Part shown: positions 21,314 through 32,801 of the stretch, one piece after another
Numbering within the stretch: position 1 is the first letter of the stretch
Layout: the number at the start of each line of letters is the position of its first letter
DNA from: Cryptomeria japonica
Taxonomy: Eukaryota > Streptophyta > Pinopsida > Cupressales > Cupressaceae
Assembly: GCF_030272615.1 (NCBI RefSeq)
Contig: NC_081415.1
Location: 232,755,303 to 232,819,302, forward strand
DNA length: 64,000 nucleotides
Direction of reading: 5' to 3'
Notes under the pieces: generated by a model
The model's database searches: none
What the model was told of the DNA's origin: nothing
What the model saw: the letters and a program-made list of their open reading frames with translations, nothing else
Position numbers and translations under genes: made by a program

Positions 21314-22014
21314 TCTAGTTCCTATGGCAAGAAATAAAATAAACATATTCAAAAACAAAAACTAAATAATGAAAAAAAATTCAAGTTTCATGTTTGACAA
21401 TTTGTGAAACAAAAATAGTTGGAAAAAAATGTTTAAAAACCTACCTCTTGCAGCCAATGGAAGCTTGAAAATGTATGGAAATGATGCTGCAACACTTGTT
21501 GAAGCTTCTAAAATCAGTCTTCAACTCCTCCTCTTTGATCTTGGAAGCCAAATTTTGTTCAACCTTTCTTCAACCTGCTCTCATAAAAAAATTGTTTGCA
21601 ACATAAATGAGGTGAAATGTGTCAATAAAGTGTTTTAGAAGTGTTTTTTAGGTTATAATTTTCACTTTTTAAAAGGCGGAACTGAAAAAAAAATAAAATT
21701 TGCTTTGTTTTTTAACTTTATGGGCCGCCCAGCCGCCCGGGTTCGACTAGGTCCGCCCGGGTTCGATTGGGTTCGACCCGGGTTCAACCAGGGTTGAACC
21801 CACCCTAGGTTTTTCGAACCCTAGTCGAACCCAGGTCGAACCGGACCCGGTCGAACCCGGACCCATACCAGGGCGTCCCAGGGGCGAACCCGGTAACTTA
21901 GCTTTTGAGTGATATAGAATTCATTTGTGCAACTCTTGTTTGTGGAAGGTGTTTTTGTTTGCCATTTGATCTTGCAGGCCTGTATTGCAATCTTTTGTGT
22001 TGCAAAATTCAACA

Positions 22015-22100
22015 TGGTATTGGAGCTTTGAAACTTCAACATGGTATCAAAGCTTTGAAAAATCAACCATATATTTATATTAGTCGAATTTAATGTTAAA
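22015..22100 (+). other. Second PBS block after the right LTR
   Basis: TGGTATTGGAGCTTTGAAAC and TGGTATCAAAGCTTTGAAA repeat the PBS arrangement found after the left LTR. This is expected after a 5' LTR, not after a 3' LTR, so a tandem (LTR-internal-LTR-internal) arrangement truncated after about 22080 is likely. Confidence 0.65.
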
Positions 22101-22389
22101 TGTTTCCTTTGCTGAATCTCATTGTTGCCGAACATGAATTTGAATTCGAATTCGAATCTTGTGACTTAGGTTATGTGTATATAAGAATAAATGTAACAGT
22201 TTATACTAAAGGCCATATATCTGTCCTTTATTCCTAATAGAACTGAAACATAATATTCTGTAAAAAGCATTTAGTTTATAGGAGAGATTCAGCGTACCAA
22301 TCTGCTGTCACAATAATGATTGCAGTAATATAGATGAGCTGCCAGTAAATTGATATTCTGTTTCTCCGATGATCATTTCTAATTGGTCA

Positions 22390-22620
22390 GTTTGCTGCTT
22401 ATATATCCTCTTCATCGAATGGAAGGGTGTCTCTTCCACGGACACCTTTCTTGTAAAGGTGACGACTCAATCATGTGACCCTTGCTACATTAGTAACACT
22501 GAACATAATTCCTATCCTCCTTAATCACGTTGCTATCATGATGACTTTTATTTGGATTGCTGCCTCATACCATTTGACCCTGTTGCTCTTCATCTTACAT
22601 TGCCTTTGTTACTGATTTTT
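22390..22620 (-). pseudogene. Possible copia gag zinc-knuckle remnant
   Basis: Read on the minus strand with small frame corrections, the segment gives NYVQCY-CSK-GHMIE followed by KKGVRGRD, like the CCHC region of copia gag. It is short and broken, so the call is tentative. The surrounding 22100-22880 has no other coding sign. Confidence 0.35.
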
Positions 22621-22884
22621 TTTATTTCACCAACTGATGATTAGAAGGCAGACTTTAATATGTAGTAATCGATTTGTCTGTAGTAATCTATTAGTAGTAA
22701 GGACATTTTTCAATTATTGGTGCACACCATGTGTTTGTATTTTGTTTTCTTTTAGGTGCAAGGGAGATACACCATGACGGGGGCATGACACACTTTCATA
22801 AAACTTCAACACATAATCCCATTCAAAGAACAAAAAACACAAAATTCATAACCACAAACAATGAGAATGATCACAAGAAGCAAA

Positions 22885-23575
22885 CATGAATTTTATTGAT
22901 CAGCAAATGACATGCAGATTACAACTTTCAGCAATATTCCGAACAATAAAAATATATTGTCGTTAGCTTCTTCCTACAATTCCAAACCTTTATAATGTCT
23001 TTGGCACTTTCTTAAATATCCAACCTGGGCACCCAAAACTACATTTACTAAAGTAAGTCAGCCTAGATCCTAAATGGATCTTTGGACTCAAAATTTACAA
23101 GTTACATTTTAATTTCAAACTTAAAAGCGCTAAAATGAAATTGCATATTTTTTTATTATTTGGGCCTAAGAAAAAAATTACATTAAACACACTCATAGTC
23201 ATGGAATGGTTTAGTACATCATTTAAGAAGAAGATGAACACTTAACTCATCACGGTCCTACTGCTACACTTGGATGCTCCATTGACATCATTGTTCGAGG
23301 AACTGTGCTTTGAAATTCTCCAACGCTTCCAGGATGGAGCTGAAGTTGGGAGCACAAGTTTATTGGACTCAAGGCTCTTTTGGAGAAAAGATTCTTCCTG
23401 ATCTTCTCCACCACTTCTTTCACCACTCCTCCAAAATCTCTCCTCTGCTTGTCCTTGTCTTGTGCAGATAGAAGGGTAGGTGTTGGTGCATTTGAATCCA
23501 CGGGATCCACGAGATATTTAATGTAAGCAGAAAGTTCACCAGCCTTTGTCCTATCATCTTCGCTTATATGTCAAA
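22885..23575 (-). CDS. Possible terminal exon of an unrecognised gene
   Basis: A minus-strand frame is open from about 23565 to the stop at 23250. It starts SEDDRTKAGELSAYIKYLVD and continues with a charged stretch KDKQRRDFGGVVKEVVEKIRKN. An AATAAA signal lies about 350 bp downstream at 22886-22891 (minus orientation). A splice acceptor is possible near 23570. The composition looks like a real cytosolic or nuclear protein and not a transposon, but I do not recognise the family. It could be a last exon or a retrocopy fragment. Confidence 0.35.
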
Positions 23576-24002
23576 TTATATTTTTTTTGACTGCTTAGAG
23601 TTTGGGTGGGACCAATGATGATTAGGGTTAGCTTTATTGGCACGAAGATCCAATTTTTTTAATTTGTAATTTTCTTTAAAAATGAACTTTTTGTCTTAGT
23701 TGCTGTGGGGGATGATTGGGTATCTTGGGTGCAGTTGGGAGATGTGAGGGAGTTCTTTGATCATCCCAACGTCTTTGAGGTGTCTCCATTATAGGGGGAT
23801 GCCTTGGAAATGCCCACTCTTTGGGGAAGATGCTGCTCTTTGAGGTAGATGCCCTCGATTACCTAGTGGCAGTGGTGGGATGGCGGTAGAGATGTTTTTC
23901 CCAACTCCCTGCAACATGAGGATGTTCTGGGGCCAAAAATGCTTGGTTGTGTTGGGGGCAGGGGAGGTGTCCCCATAGAATAGTGCATATTATCTCTCAA
24001 GA

Positions 24003-24500
24003 TTGTGAAAGGAGTGTTGGTCAGGGCACTTTCCATATGAATTGGCAAATCTATATTATAATATCTATTTCCAGAGAATGTACCCCAAAACCCCCTTGAT
24101 ATGGAATGTAGATCTTCTAAAATGGGAAAGCAGTGATTCCACTTGCTTGATCACATTGATTGAGCTACTTACTCTGCTTTTCATCAATAAATGGCTCATT
24201 CTCTTCACGAAAACCAAGGAAAAACTGGCCAGTTATATCATCTCTTGCCTGGTCACATTGATTGATCAAATTGAAAGGAGTGTTGGCCAGGGCACTTCCC
24301 AAATGAATTGTCAAATTTATATTAGTATGTCTAAGTTTAAAAACTGGTCAGTCATATCGTCTCCAGAGAAGGAGCCTAAATCCTCATTGATATGTAATGT
24401 AGATCTTCTAAAATGGGCAACCTAGTGACCCTTTGTCTGATCACATCGATTGAGCCACTTACTCCTCTTTTCATCAATAAATGGCTCATTCTCCCAAGGA
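24003..24500. repeat. Diverged tandem duplication of about 270 bp
   Basis: GAAAGGAGTGTTGG-CAGGGCACTT and, further on, ATGTAGATCTTCTAAAATGGG and TTTTCATCAATAAATGGCTC occur in the same order twice (starting about 24007 and 24276). No protein motif is seen. 24500-25620 shows no gene. Confidence 0.8.
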
Positions 24501-25620
24501 AAAACAACCCTTTACTGCTCAACATCTTTCATATAATCACTACTTAATTATCACTTGTAAATTTGATATCAGGAAAATCTACTTTAATTGCTTTCTTGAA
24601 TGCATTGGAATTTGGAATGTGCTGAAGATCAGAAATAAAAAAGTGCAGAGATTGTAGAAATTGATATCACAAATGCATTCTTCTTGGAGAAATACATGCC
24701 ATGATTTTTTTTAACCTGATTTGGACATTGCATGCCTATTTATAGCCTCTGAAATCTGGCAAATCCGGGTTAAGGAGGAGACCTGATTGGGAACTGCAGA
24801 ATTTAACCTCTAGATTTCATAGTAAATACAAACTTACTCGAAGTCTGGATGCAAGATATATATGTCTCAATAGGTTTTATTGAAAAAGATGAGACCTGCA
24901 ATTTCTTTGGGGTGGTGTGAATTGCTCTGTGGGTTATATCTGAAGCAAACTCCCCAAGTTGACTTCTCTGGATGTGTTTCTCTAGTCAGATCTTCATGAA
25001 AAGGGTGCAGATTATGCATAAACCAGATCAAGCATGAATCTTCACAGGGTCTGATCAGATAACTGAGAACCCAACCTGCAAATCTTGTGGGAGTCTGGAG
25101 TCCAAAAGAAGATAGGAGGATAAAAGGGAGATCTGTAAAGACGTAGTCAAAACCTTAAGAAAATACAGTTCAAGTTCAAAACTTCCCATGGTCAGATCTT
25201 AATGCCAAATTGGTCTAGATTCCATAAGATCTTCAGAATGCTGCCATGAATCCTGATCTTATCAAGAAAGGGGAGATCTTCAGTTGATAGGCATCTTACG
25301 GTTGATATCTCATGGTGTTTTACAGAAGCTTGTTATTATGACATATGAACCTAAACGTTCCATGATGTATACTGGACAAGGATGAGTGTCTGTTTTATTA
25401 ACTGCAAGCGCAAACCGTGTTATAAGATTTATTTATGTTTCGTGTGAACAACATGCTCTTCTGTTTTTGCTTTTACTCATCATATGTATATATCTTCTCA
25501 AGCGAGAAGAATACTGTCCAGAACTTGTCCAGGACCTTTCTACTGTTAACAAACATTCCTTGTTCCTCATAAACAAGGTCAAGGTGGTTTTGTTTCAAAC
25601 TTTAATTCGATTTACCATAA

Positions 25621-25895
25621 CTTTGAAAGTTAGCTTACGATAATTATTGAAAAGTGAAATAGCTTTTTACAAATGGAAATGAACAAATTCTTGCTAAGCA
25701 AGAGTCAGGAACGTTGAATTCATCTTTTTCAGGAGGGTTTGGTTCATGCGTCAACTTCTTTGAAAGTTAGCTTACGATAAGTATTGAAAAGTGAAATAGC
25801 TTTTTACAAATTGAAATGAACAAATTCTTGCAAAGCAAGAGTCAGGAATGTTGAATTCAACTTTTTCAGGAGGGTTTGGTTCATGCGTCAACTTC
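25621..25895. repeat. 137-bp tandem duplication
   Basis: Two head-to-tail copies (25621-25757 and 25758-25895) start CTTTGAAAGTTAGCTTACGA and end CATGCGTCAACTTC, with only a few differences. This is a fairly recent duplication in non-coding DNA. Confidence 0.9.
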
Positions 25896-26472
25896 AAAGC
25901 ACAAGTTTGTTTTTACTCTTGAGTATTTTGCTGTGAAGTTCAAACGGGGAAGCCTTTTGTGTTGAATGTTGGCTATACAATTACTCAGTAACATACGGTT
26001 CAACCATTTATGACATTTTTGTTGTTAATAAGACTAATGTCGTATCCAAGGAATGCTCAACATCCTCTCCTATCATGACATTGCTATGTTTGGTATTCCT
26101 GTTTTGTGCCTGTCTAGTGTATCCAATAAGACTTTGACATGGTATGAGAGCTACCTAACAATTAATATTTGTAATGTTGTCATGCTTTCATAAATTGGAT
26201 AACAGAGTTGGAGTTTGTGCGATGAGGAGTGGCGTGGAGTATTGGGGCTAGGGCTTGTGGGCCCTAGCTTGGTCTTTGTTTCTTTTGCATGCGGGGTGAT
26301 AGAGGGTCTTGGGGTCGGCAGTGTGGGGGACGGGGGTCCCCTTTCATTCTTGTCTGCTCTAGTGTTTTCAGCTGGACGTTGGGAGTTTAGTGGTCGGTGT
26401 TTTTTGTAGTGGTTGGGATTTTTCCTTGTCTTCTTCTTTTGTTAGCCAGAGGTTGCGCTGGAGGGTGGTGGA

Positions 26473-27827
26473 ATGGCCGAGGCTTCAAAAAGTTTGGTGC
26501 CCGTTGGTGTGAACCCGTCTTTTGGTTTCTCTGCCGATTTGCATGCGCGGGGTTCATATTCCTCTTTTGTGGGTGAGCTCTAAACTCAAGAAGGTAAATG
26601 GGTGTTTGCCAAGGAGTCAAGATGGGCTTGTCCTGGTTATCTCTCCTAAATCGGTTCAGGAGGATTTTTTGTATTGGAGCCAGCATGTATTGATTTGTAA
26701 GTTCTTGGGCATTTGTGTCCCTCTTTCAGCTTTGGAGTCCTAGATGCGTCGATCTTGGCAGATTGAGGGGTATTTTGAGATTTTGGTAGCCAGGAATGGC
26801 TATTTTTTGGTCGATTTCTCGTGTTTTGGATAGAAATCAAGTCTTTGAGAGAGGGCCATATTTTTATAATAATGTTGGCTTATTTATGAAGCCTTGGCAT
26901 GGAGGATTTAATGCGGCAGAGGATTTGCCTTCACGGGTTCCAGTGTGGGTTTGTCTGCCATGGCTGTCGTTGGAATTTTGGCAGGAGGATATTCTCCAGC
27001 AAATTGCAACTCTATTGGGGAAGCCGATTGCCATTGCTCAGCATACTTTGGATATAAAGGTATTTTCTTTTGCTCGTATCTGTGTTGAGATTGATTTAAA
27101 CAATCCTTTGTCGGATTCTTTGGAAATTTGTATTGGCAATGCTTCGTGGGTTCAACAGTTGGATTACGAGTCCCTCCATTTTCGATGGCGTCCCTGTCAT
27201 GTGTATGGGCACCTTCAGCGTCAATGTCCTCGAACGTCTAGAAAGGTTGGGGTTTCTTCTTCTCCTTCATCTGAATCTTCAGTGGACAAGGGTGCTAACG
27301 ACAAACCGTCTATGGCTGAGGGGGACCCCAATAAGGATGACTTTATTCTTGTTAAGTCGAAGGTTAAGGGGAGGGGTCAGAAGTAGGTCTTCAAGGATAG
27401 ACAAAGTGATCCTGAATTCAATCCTATTGAGGTCTTGAATAATCGGGCCTTAGAAGAGGGGATCCTTGTTGAGATTTCGTTTGGTGCTACTGGTATGGAT
27501 ACGGAGCCGGAGCAGGCAATTGTGGTGAAAGATAATTTTGGGGTCTTGGACAAGAGAGATCTTGGGCTACCTAATGCTTCTGCTGATTTGGAGAATGATA
27601 TTGTTTTAGTGGACCTTGCTAAGGAGGTGTTGTCTTCAGCTCACAGTCGGGGATCGGTTCCTGATCTGGGAGTGCTGCAACGGCCTCTCAAGAAGGGGCA
27701 TTTTGTACAATCCTCTAAAGTTGGTCGTAAGAAGGATGTGAACAAGATTAAATCTACTGGGGATTTGCTGGCGGAATCTGGGTCTGTTAAGACCATTGAT
27801 GCCCACTTTGCTCAACCTTCCTCATGA
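26473..27827 (+). pseudogene. LINE ORF1: DUF4283 plus zinc knuckle
   Basis: The likely start is ATG 26473 (MAEASKSLVPVG). After early frameshifts, the frame at 26796-27386 gives the DUF4283 C-terminal half (LFMKPWHGGFNAAEDLPSR, VPVWVCLPWLSLEFW, ARICVEIDL) and a knuckle-like CHVYGHLQRQCPR in which the first Cys is replaced (RWRPCHVYGH). A linker frame runs 27435-27827, ending just before ORF2. This protein binds LINE RNA and forms the retrotransposition particle. Confidence 0.85.
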
Positions 27828-30800
27828 TTCTTCTTTCGTGGAATGCAAGGGGGTTGAATAGCACCTCCCGTTAGAAGGCTATTTAGGATTTGATTGTGGT
27901 TCATGCACCTGATATCTTTTGTGTTTAGGAGATTAAGCTTCAAGTAGACCTCATGCTTCAGTATGCTCCTCGTATTTGGTTTTCTGGTCAGTGTCAGTGT
28001 ATTGGTTCCAACGGAAGTTCTGGAGGTTTGGCTCTTTTTTGGAATCCACGTAAGATTGTTCCTCGTTGGTGGATCTCTAGCCAGTTATCTATCTTGGTAG
28101 CTGCTTCGGTTTTAGAATCTGGTGAGATTATTTTGATTGGTAGTGTTTATGCTCCGATTGACATTCATGGTAAAACCCAGCTTTGGGTCCATATTCGGTA
28201 TGTTAGGTCTTGTGCTCCAAATCTGCCTTGGATCTTAGCTAGAGATTTCAATTTTGTCTTGTGCTTGGAGGAGAAACGTGTGGGGTTACCAAGGCTGGGT
28301 TTTGCTTCAGCTCTTTTTCTGGCAAATGTGGGTACTCTTGCTCTTGTTGATTTTAAACCCTCTAATGATATTTTTACTTGGACCAATAGGAGTGGATCAG
28401 AAGTGTTGTCTGTGCGGTTGGACAGATTTCTTGTCTCTTCTTTTTGGGTTGGGGGAAGTTTGGTCACTTGCTTTGAGATTCTTGATTGGTGCGGCTCCAA
28501 CTATTGGTCAATTAAGTTTTCAACTTCTTTTCCTAATAATCCACCTTTCAAATTTCAGCTTATGTGGCTTTGCGACACTTCTTTGTATGATCTTGTGGCT
28601 TACTGGTGGCGAGATGAGACCCCTGCGTATGGTATAGCTATGTATTCCTTTGTTAAGCGACTTCAGTATGTCAAGTATCATCTTAAGCGTTGGAATAGGT
28701 CATGTTTTGGCAATTTAAGGGCCAAGAAAAGGGAGGCGCATGAGCGCCTTGCTGTTATTACTCGCCAGATAAGGGATCTGGGTTTCTCAAAGGTTCTTGG
28801 GCAAGTTGAGTCCCAGGCTCTTAAACTGGTGGCGGAGTGGGAGCTTCGTGAGGAGATATTTTTGAAACGAAAGGCTAGAATTGATTGGCTTTGAGAGGGT
28901 GATAGGAATACTGCTTTTTTTCATCACTCTGTGCAGGATCGAAGGAATAAGTGTTACATTTCTTCTTTAGTAAATTTTGAGGGTGTTATGATTTCTTCGC
29001 AACAGGCTATGTCCAGAGAGGCCTAGGAGTTCTATTTTTCCCTATCTCAGAGGATTCTCCTCCTGCGGACTCCTGCGGAGGTTGCTGAAGATATGGTTCT
29101 TGCCTGTATTCCTTCTTTGATTTCTAAGGATTTGAATGCATTGCTTACTCGTCCAGTTACTTTGTCTGAGGTGGAGGAGGTTTTGTTTGGCATGAATAAG
29201 GGGAAAGCTCCTGGCCCTGATGGTTTCCCGGTTGAATTTTTCCAAGAGTTTTGGGATATAGTGAAGCTGGATTTGTTAGAGGTTGTGCGGGAGTCTTTTT
29301 AGAATAAACAAATGCTTCGTGCCCTGAATGCTACTTTTCTAGATCCTTATTCCTAAGGAGGACGGCGTTGATAGGCTTGAATTCTATAGACCTATTGTGC
29401 TTTGTAATGTGGCATACAAGATTATTACAAAATTGATTGCTGAGAGGCTTAAATCTTGTTTGCCGGTTATTATCTTTAAGGAGCAAGGTGGATTTGTGGC
29501 GGGTCATCAGATTTTGGATGGAGTGGTGGTTGCATCTGAGGTCATTCATTCCATGGCGACTTCTAAGGATAGGTCTATGTTCATCAAGCTGGATATGGCC
29601 AAAGCGTATGACAGGGTCAAATGGAGTTTTCATCAGAAGATTTTGTTGGCTTTCGGCTTTTCTGCAGATTGGGTGAGTTGGACTATGAGCTGTGTGACTT
29701 CTTCCTCATTTTCAGTTATTGTGAATGGTGAACCTTTAGGGTTTTTGGGTGCTACCAGGGGTCTTCGTCAAGGGCATCCTCTCTCTCCGTATCTGTTTAT
29801 TATTCTAGCAGAGGGGTTGGGCAGGTTTCTTAAATCCCAGGTTTCTCAAGGTTTGATTCATGGTTGGCAGTGGGGGTTGGGTCTGCCAATGCTTTCTCAT
29901 CTCCAGTTTGTTGATGACACCTCTTTCATGGGGTTGGCTTGTATTCGGGAAGCTAAATCCTTTAGGCGAGTTTTGGATATCTATCTTGCTGCTTCGGGTT
30001 AGAAAGTGAATGAGCAGAAGTCCTCTATTTTCTTCTTCGATATTCCTCAGGCTGAAGTAGGAGGGTGGTCTTGGCTTACACTCTTCTATCTTGAACGGAC
30101 AAGTTTTGGCTGCTAAGCTTTACTTGGGATGGTGTACTAATCAACACCAGTTATGGGCCCGTATTCTCAACCACAAATATCGTAGAGGAGTTGCTTCTTT
30201 TGAGGTTCCTCGCTATCCTTTGGAGGGAAGCGGTTCTATGATTCGACATAATTTAAAAGTGGGGGCTCAGTTGATTAAGCATGCGCTTTTCTGGATTTGT
30301 CATTTTGGGTCACAGGTGCTTTTTTGGTACGATTCTTGGGATGGTCATCCACCTATTCTCTCTTCATGCCCTCACCTTTAGTCTCTTTGTGATGTTTTTA
30401 CTGCAGCAGGTTGGGATACTGTGGAGCATTACAAGATTGCAGAGCATTGTGGTCTAGCTGTTACCTACCGCTGGAAGCATCCTTCTGAGTGGCCACCTGG
30501 AGGGTCTGAGGATGATAGGCATGAGCTTGTTCAACTTTTGGCTTCCCGTGTTTGTAATTCTTTGAGGGGCTTTGATGTCTTGGCTTGGAATGGTCCTGAT
30601 GTGTTTGGGAAGTACTCTGTCTCTGCTGGTTATAAACATCTGGATAAGCAGTTGCTTGGGGATATTGAGGTCTCGTGGTGGAAGCAAGTTTGGCATAAGT
30701 TGTCTTGGCCCAAGTGTAATTTCTTCTTATGGTTGGTAGCTCAAAATCGATGCCTCACTTGGGATAATTTGTGCAAGCGTGGTTTTAATGGTCCCTCAAT

Positions 30801-31748
30801 GTGTGTGCTCTGTTGTGATGCTACGAAGAGTGTCTCTCATCTCTTCTTCGAGTATTCTTCTGCTAGGGAGATTTGGCATTTTTGGTGGGGGGTGTGGAAT
30901 TTGCCTTGTAGGCATGTTTCCTCGTGGACTGAGTTTGTGGATCAGTGGGACAGGGCCCATGTCTCTACTTCCTTCCTTCAAGTTGCTTGGGCTATTGGAT
31001 CATCCTTCATTATCTGGAACCTTTGGTTGGAGAGAAATCGTCGGATTTTTTAGGATGTGCGGTTGGTGGCTCCTCACTTGTGGTGGAAGATCTTGCATTC
31101 TCTGGGAGAAACTGTTGTGGCTAAGTGTGATATGATTGAATCAGTGGCTCCCAGTGATATTGAGTGTTTTGATCGTCTTCATCTTCCTCCTCTGCAGCGC
31201 TAGTTCATGCGCAATAGATGTTGACACCCTACTCCGAAGGTGAATAGAGAGGGAAGATGGTCTCCTCCTCCTTAGAGAGTTCTTAAAATTAATATCGATG
31301 GCTCTTCTTGTGGAAACCTTGGTGATGTTGGCATTGGTGGCGTGGGTCGAGATAGTTCTGGAGATGTACATTTTATTTTTTCTGTTTATATGGGTCTTCA
31401 TACTAATAATTTAATGGAAGCTTAGGCTATTTATTAGCTAGTAAATTGGGATGGCACAGGATTATATGTGAATCTAACTCTTGGGTGGTGGTCAACTTGT
31501 TGAATAGGCGGCATTTAGATGGGGTTAGTTGGCATTTGGCTTTGATTGTTGATCAAATTCTCGACCTCTGTGCTTCTCTGGAGTCTGCTTTTACTCATAT
31601 TCCTCGTGAATGGAATGGGGTTGCTGATTGTCTTGCCAAGTGGGCCTTTGATCATATTCATGATTGGAATGTTGTGGATTGGATTCAGTTACCCCCTGAT
31701 TTGTATCAACATTTGCTTCACTTAGTTGAGCTTGATAGGGCTATGTAA
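27828..31748 (+). pseudogene. LINE ORF2: endonuclease, RT, zf-RVT, RNase H
   Basis: It begins LLSWNARGLNSTS (endonuclease, about 27830). Endonuclease motifs continue through SVYAPIDIHGKTQLW; GDFNFV reads RDFNFV, losing the Gly. RT follows with GKAPGPDGFP (29203), LDMAKAYDRV (29591), GLRQGHPLSPYLF (29761) and the catalytic FVDDTSF (29908). About 330 bp of the RT C-terminal region appear deleted at about 30057, where SIFFFDIPQA jumps to LNGQVLAAKLY. A zf-RVT domain (WHKLSWPKCNFFLWL, CVLC, 30690-30880) and RNase H (LKINIDGSS, CESNSWVVV, IPREWNGVADCLA) complete it. Confidence 0.93.
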
Positions 31749-31820
31749 CACCCTTGCTTTGTATTTTTTCTTGTCTTGAATAAATTTTTACCCCTCCTTT
31801 ATTTTAGAAATTGGATAACA

Positions 31821-32801
31821 AGAGGTTGCTGAGAGAATTTTCTTAGATAGCCTTGGCCAAGCTAAAATTTTTTAGGGGTCTGACATTTCTTCTAGGGTGA
31901 GAAGATCTTCTCATCCCAAATCCTGTTGATTTTGGCAAGGGTACATCCTCTAGTCATTTCAATTTGTTGTTTACTTGCTCGCTTGTGCAGAAACCTTGGC
32001 ATAGCATGTAAGTGAAATAATTAACAGTTTTGCTATAAGTTCAAAAGTCAGTACCATTACTTTCGTGGAGTAATCGGTATCTGTCACTAGTGATGGGCAG
32101 TTTTTTGGTAGTTTTAAATTCCGTATTTGTTTTTTGGGAGGAAGGTAGCGTTGGAATTTTACTTCAAACTGGATATTTTCTGTCAGAAAATCCTTGAGCT
32201 ATTTTTTCCCATTTTTATCAGTAAACAAGTGGCATCTGTTTGACAGGGGCCTTGCCCTGCAATTTGTACACCAAATTATTTTATAAAAAACTGCGTCAGC
32301 AATAAGTTACAGTGCAGATAGAACCTGAATAGATATGTACTATGAGCTTCCATATATTGTCATAGATGCTGCTTTTAGTTTTGCAGCCATCAGGCATATA
32401 GACATCTGACAGAACTGTTATGGAGTTCTACATCAAATCAACTATGAAAACACCAAAGTGCTGTAATGAAGTGGCATCTATTTCCACAGATCAACCTGAG
32501 TAATTTTTTTAAGAAAAATTATAGAACTTAAATTTCCATAACAAATCAAAGATTACCTCTGAAATTATAAATAGAGACTTAGAAATCACAGATTTCTTGC
32601 ATACAAATGAGCCAGCACAGCTCCCATCGCTGGTCTTCAACTCCCACAACACATTTATACTCAAAGCTTGGTGAAATGATACTTGATCCTTCCTTTTCCT
32701 CTTGGATATTGTAGTTTTTGTCAAGTCTTGATTTTGGAGTACTTCTGCAATCCTTCTGCAATCCTTATGATCTCCAAGCTCTCTCATTCACTTTTTTGCA
32801 G
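31821..32801. other. EMC3 intron sequence
   Basis: Non-coding AT-rich DNA between the LINE and the first recognised EMC3 exon, ending in the pyrimidine-rich acceptor CACTTTTTTGCAG. No repeat was recognised. Confidence 0.6.

Larger units (their letters stand above)
18508..21901 (-). mobile_element. Nearly complete hAT transposon (3.39 kb)
   Basis: The ends are CTAAGTTGCCGGTTCGGG at the left and, read inward from the right, CTAAGTTACCGGGTTCG. A perfect 8-bp TSD CTTTTGAG lies at 18500-18507 and 21902-21909. Subterminal DNA is packed with GGGTTCGA and its complement, as expected for transposase-binding motifs. One three-exon transposase gene fills the minus strand. Perfect TSDs and an almost intact gene mark this as the youngest clear insertion in the window. 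Confidence 0.95.
13743..22014 (+). mobile_element. Non-autonomous copia-type LTR element with nested insertions
   Basis: Two LTRs starting TGTT(G/A)GAGCATATTTAGC and ending in ATTCAACA flank a 2.4-kb internal region. Without insertions the LTRs are about 344 and 334 bp. A primer-binding site complementary to initiator tRNA-Met (TGGTATCAGAG) follows the left LTR, and a polypurine tract precedes the right one. The inside holds only a decayed gag start and an acidic domain, with no integrase or RT, so the element would need helper proteins. Its polypurine tract and acidic domain match the element at 56.4-60.9 kb. Confidence 0.85.
18279..22014 (+). repeat. Right LTR, split by a hAT transposon
   Basis: LTR sequence at 18279-18507 continues at 21910-22014 after the hAT element and its second TSD. 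The reassembled length is about 334 bp. It ends in AATTCAACA, directly followed by another PBS-like block, so this LTR may once have served as the 5' LTR of a second, tandem copy. Confidence 0.85.
26205..31807 (+). mobile_element. Near full-length L1-type LINE (5.6 kb)
   Basis: A 13-bp TSD AAATTGGATAACA lies at 26192-26204 and 31808-31820. Inside are ORF1 and ORF2 in normal order. The 3' end contains AATAAA (about 31780) but no long poly(A) run. Coding DNA is interrupted by stops, frameshifts and one internal deletion, so the copy is inactive. It sits in the same transcriptional direction as EMC3, upstream of its last exons. Confidence 0.95.

Noticed and set aside
28165-28500. Minus-strand ORF of 111 aa within the LINE
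   Set aside because: Antisense of the ORF2 endonuclease region with no recognisable domain.
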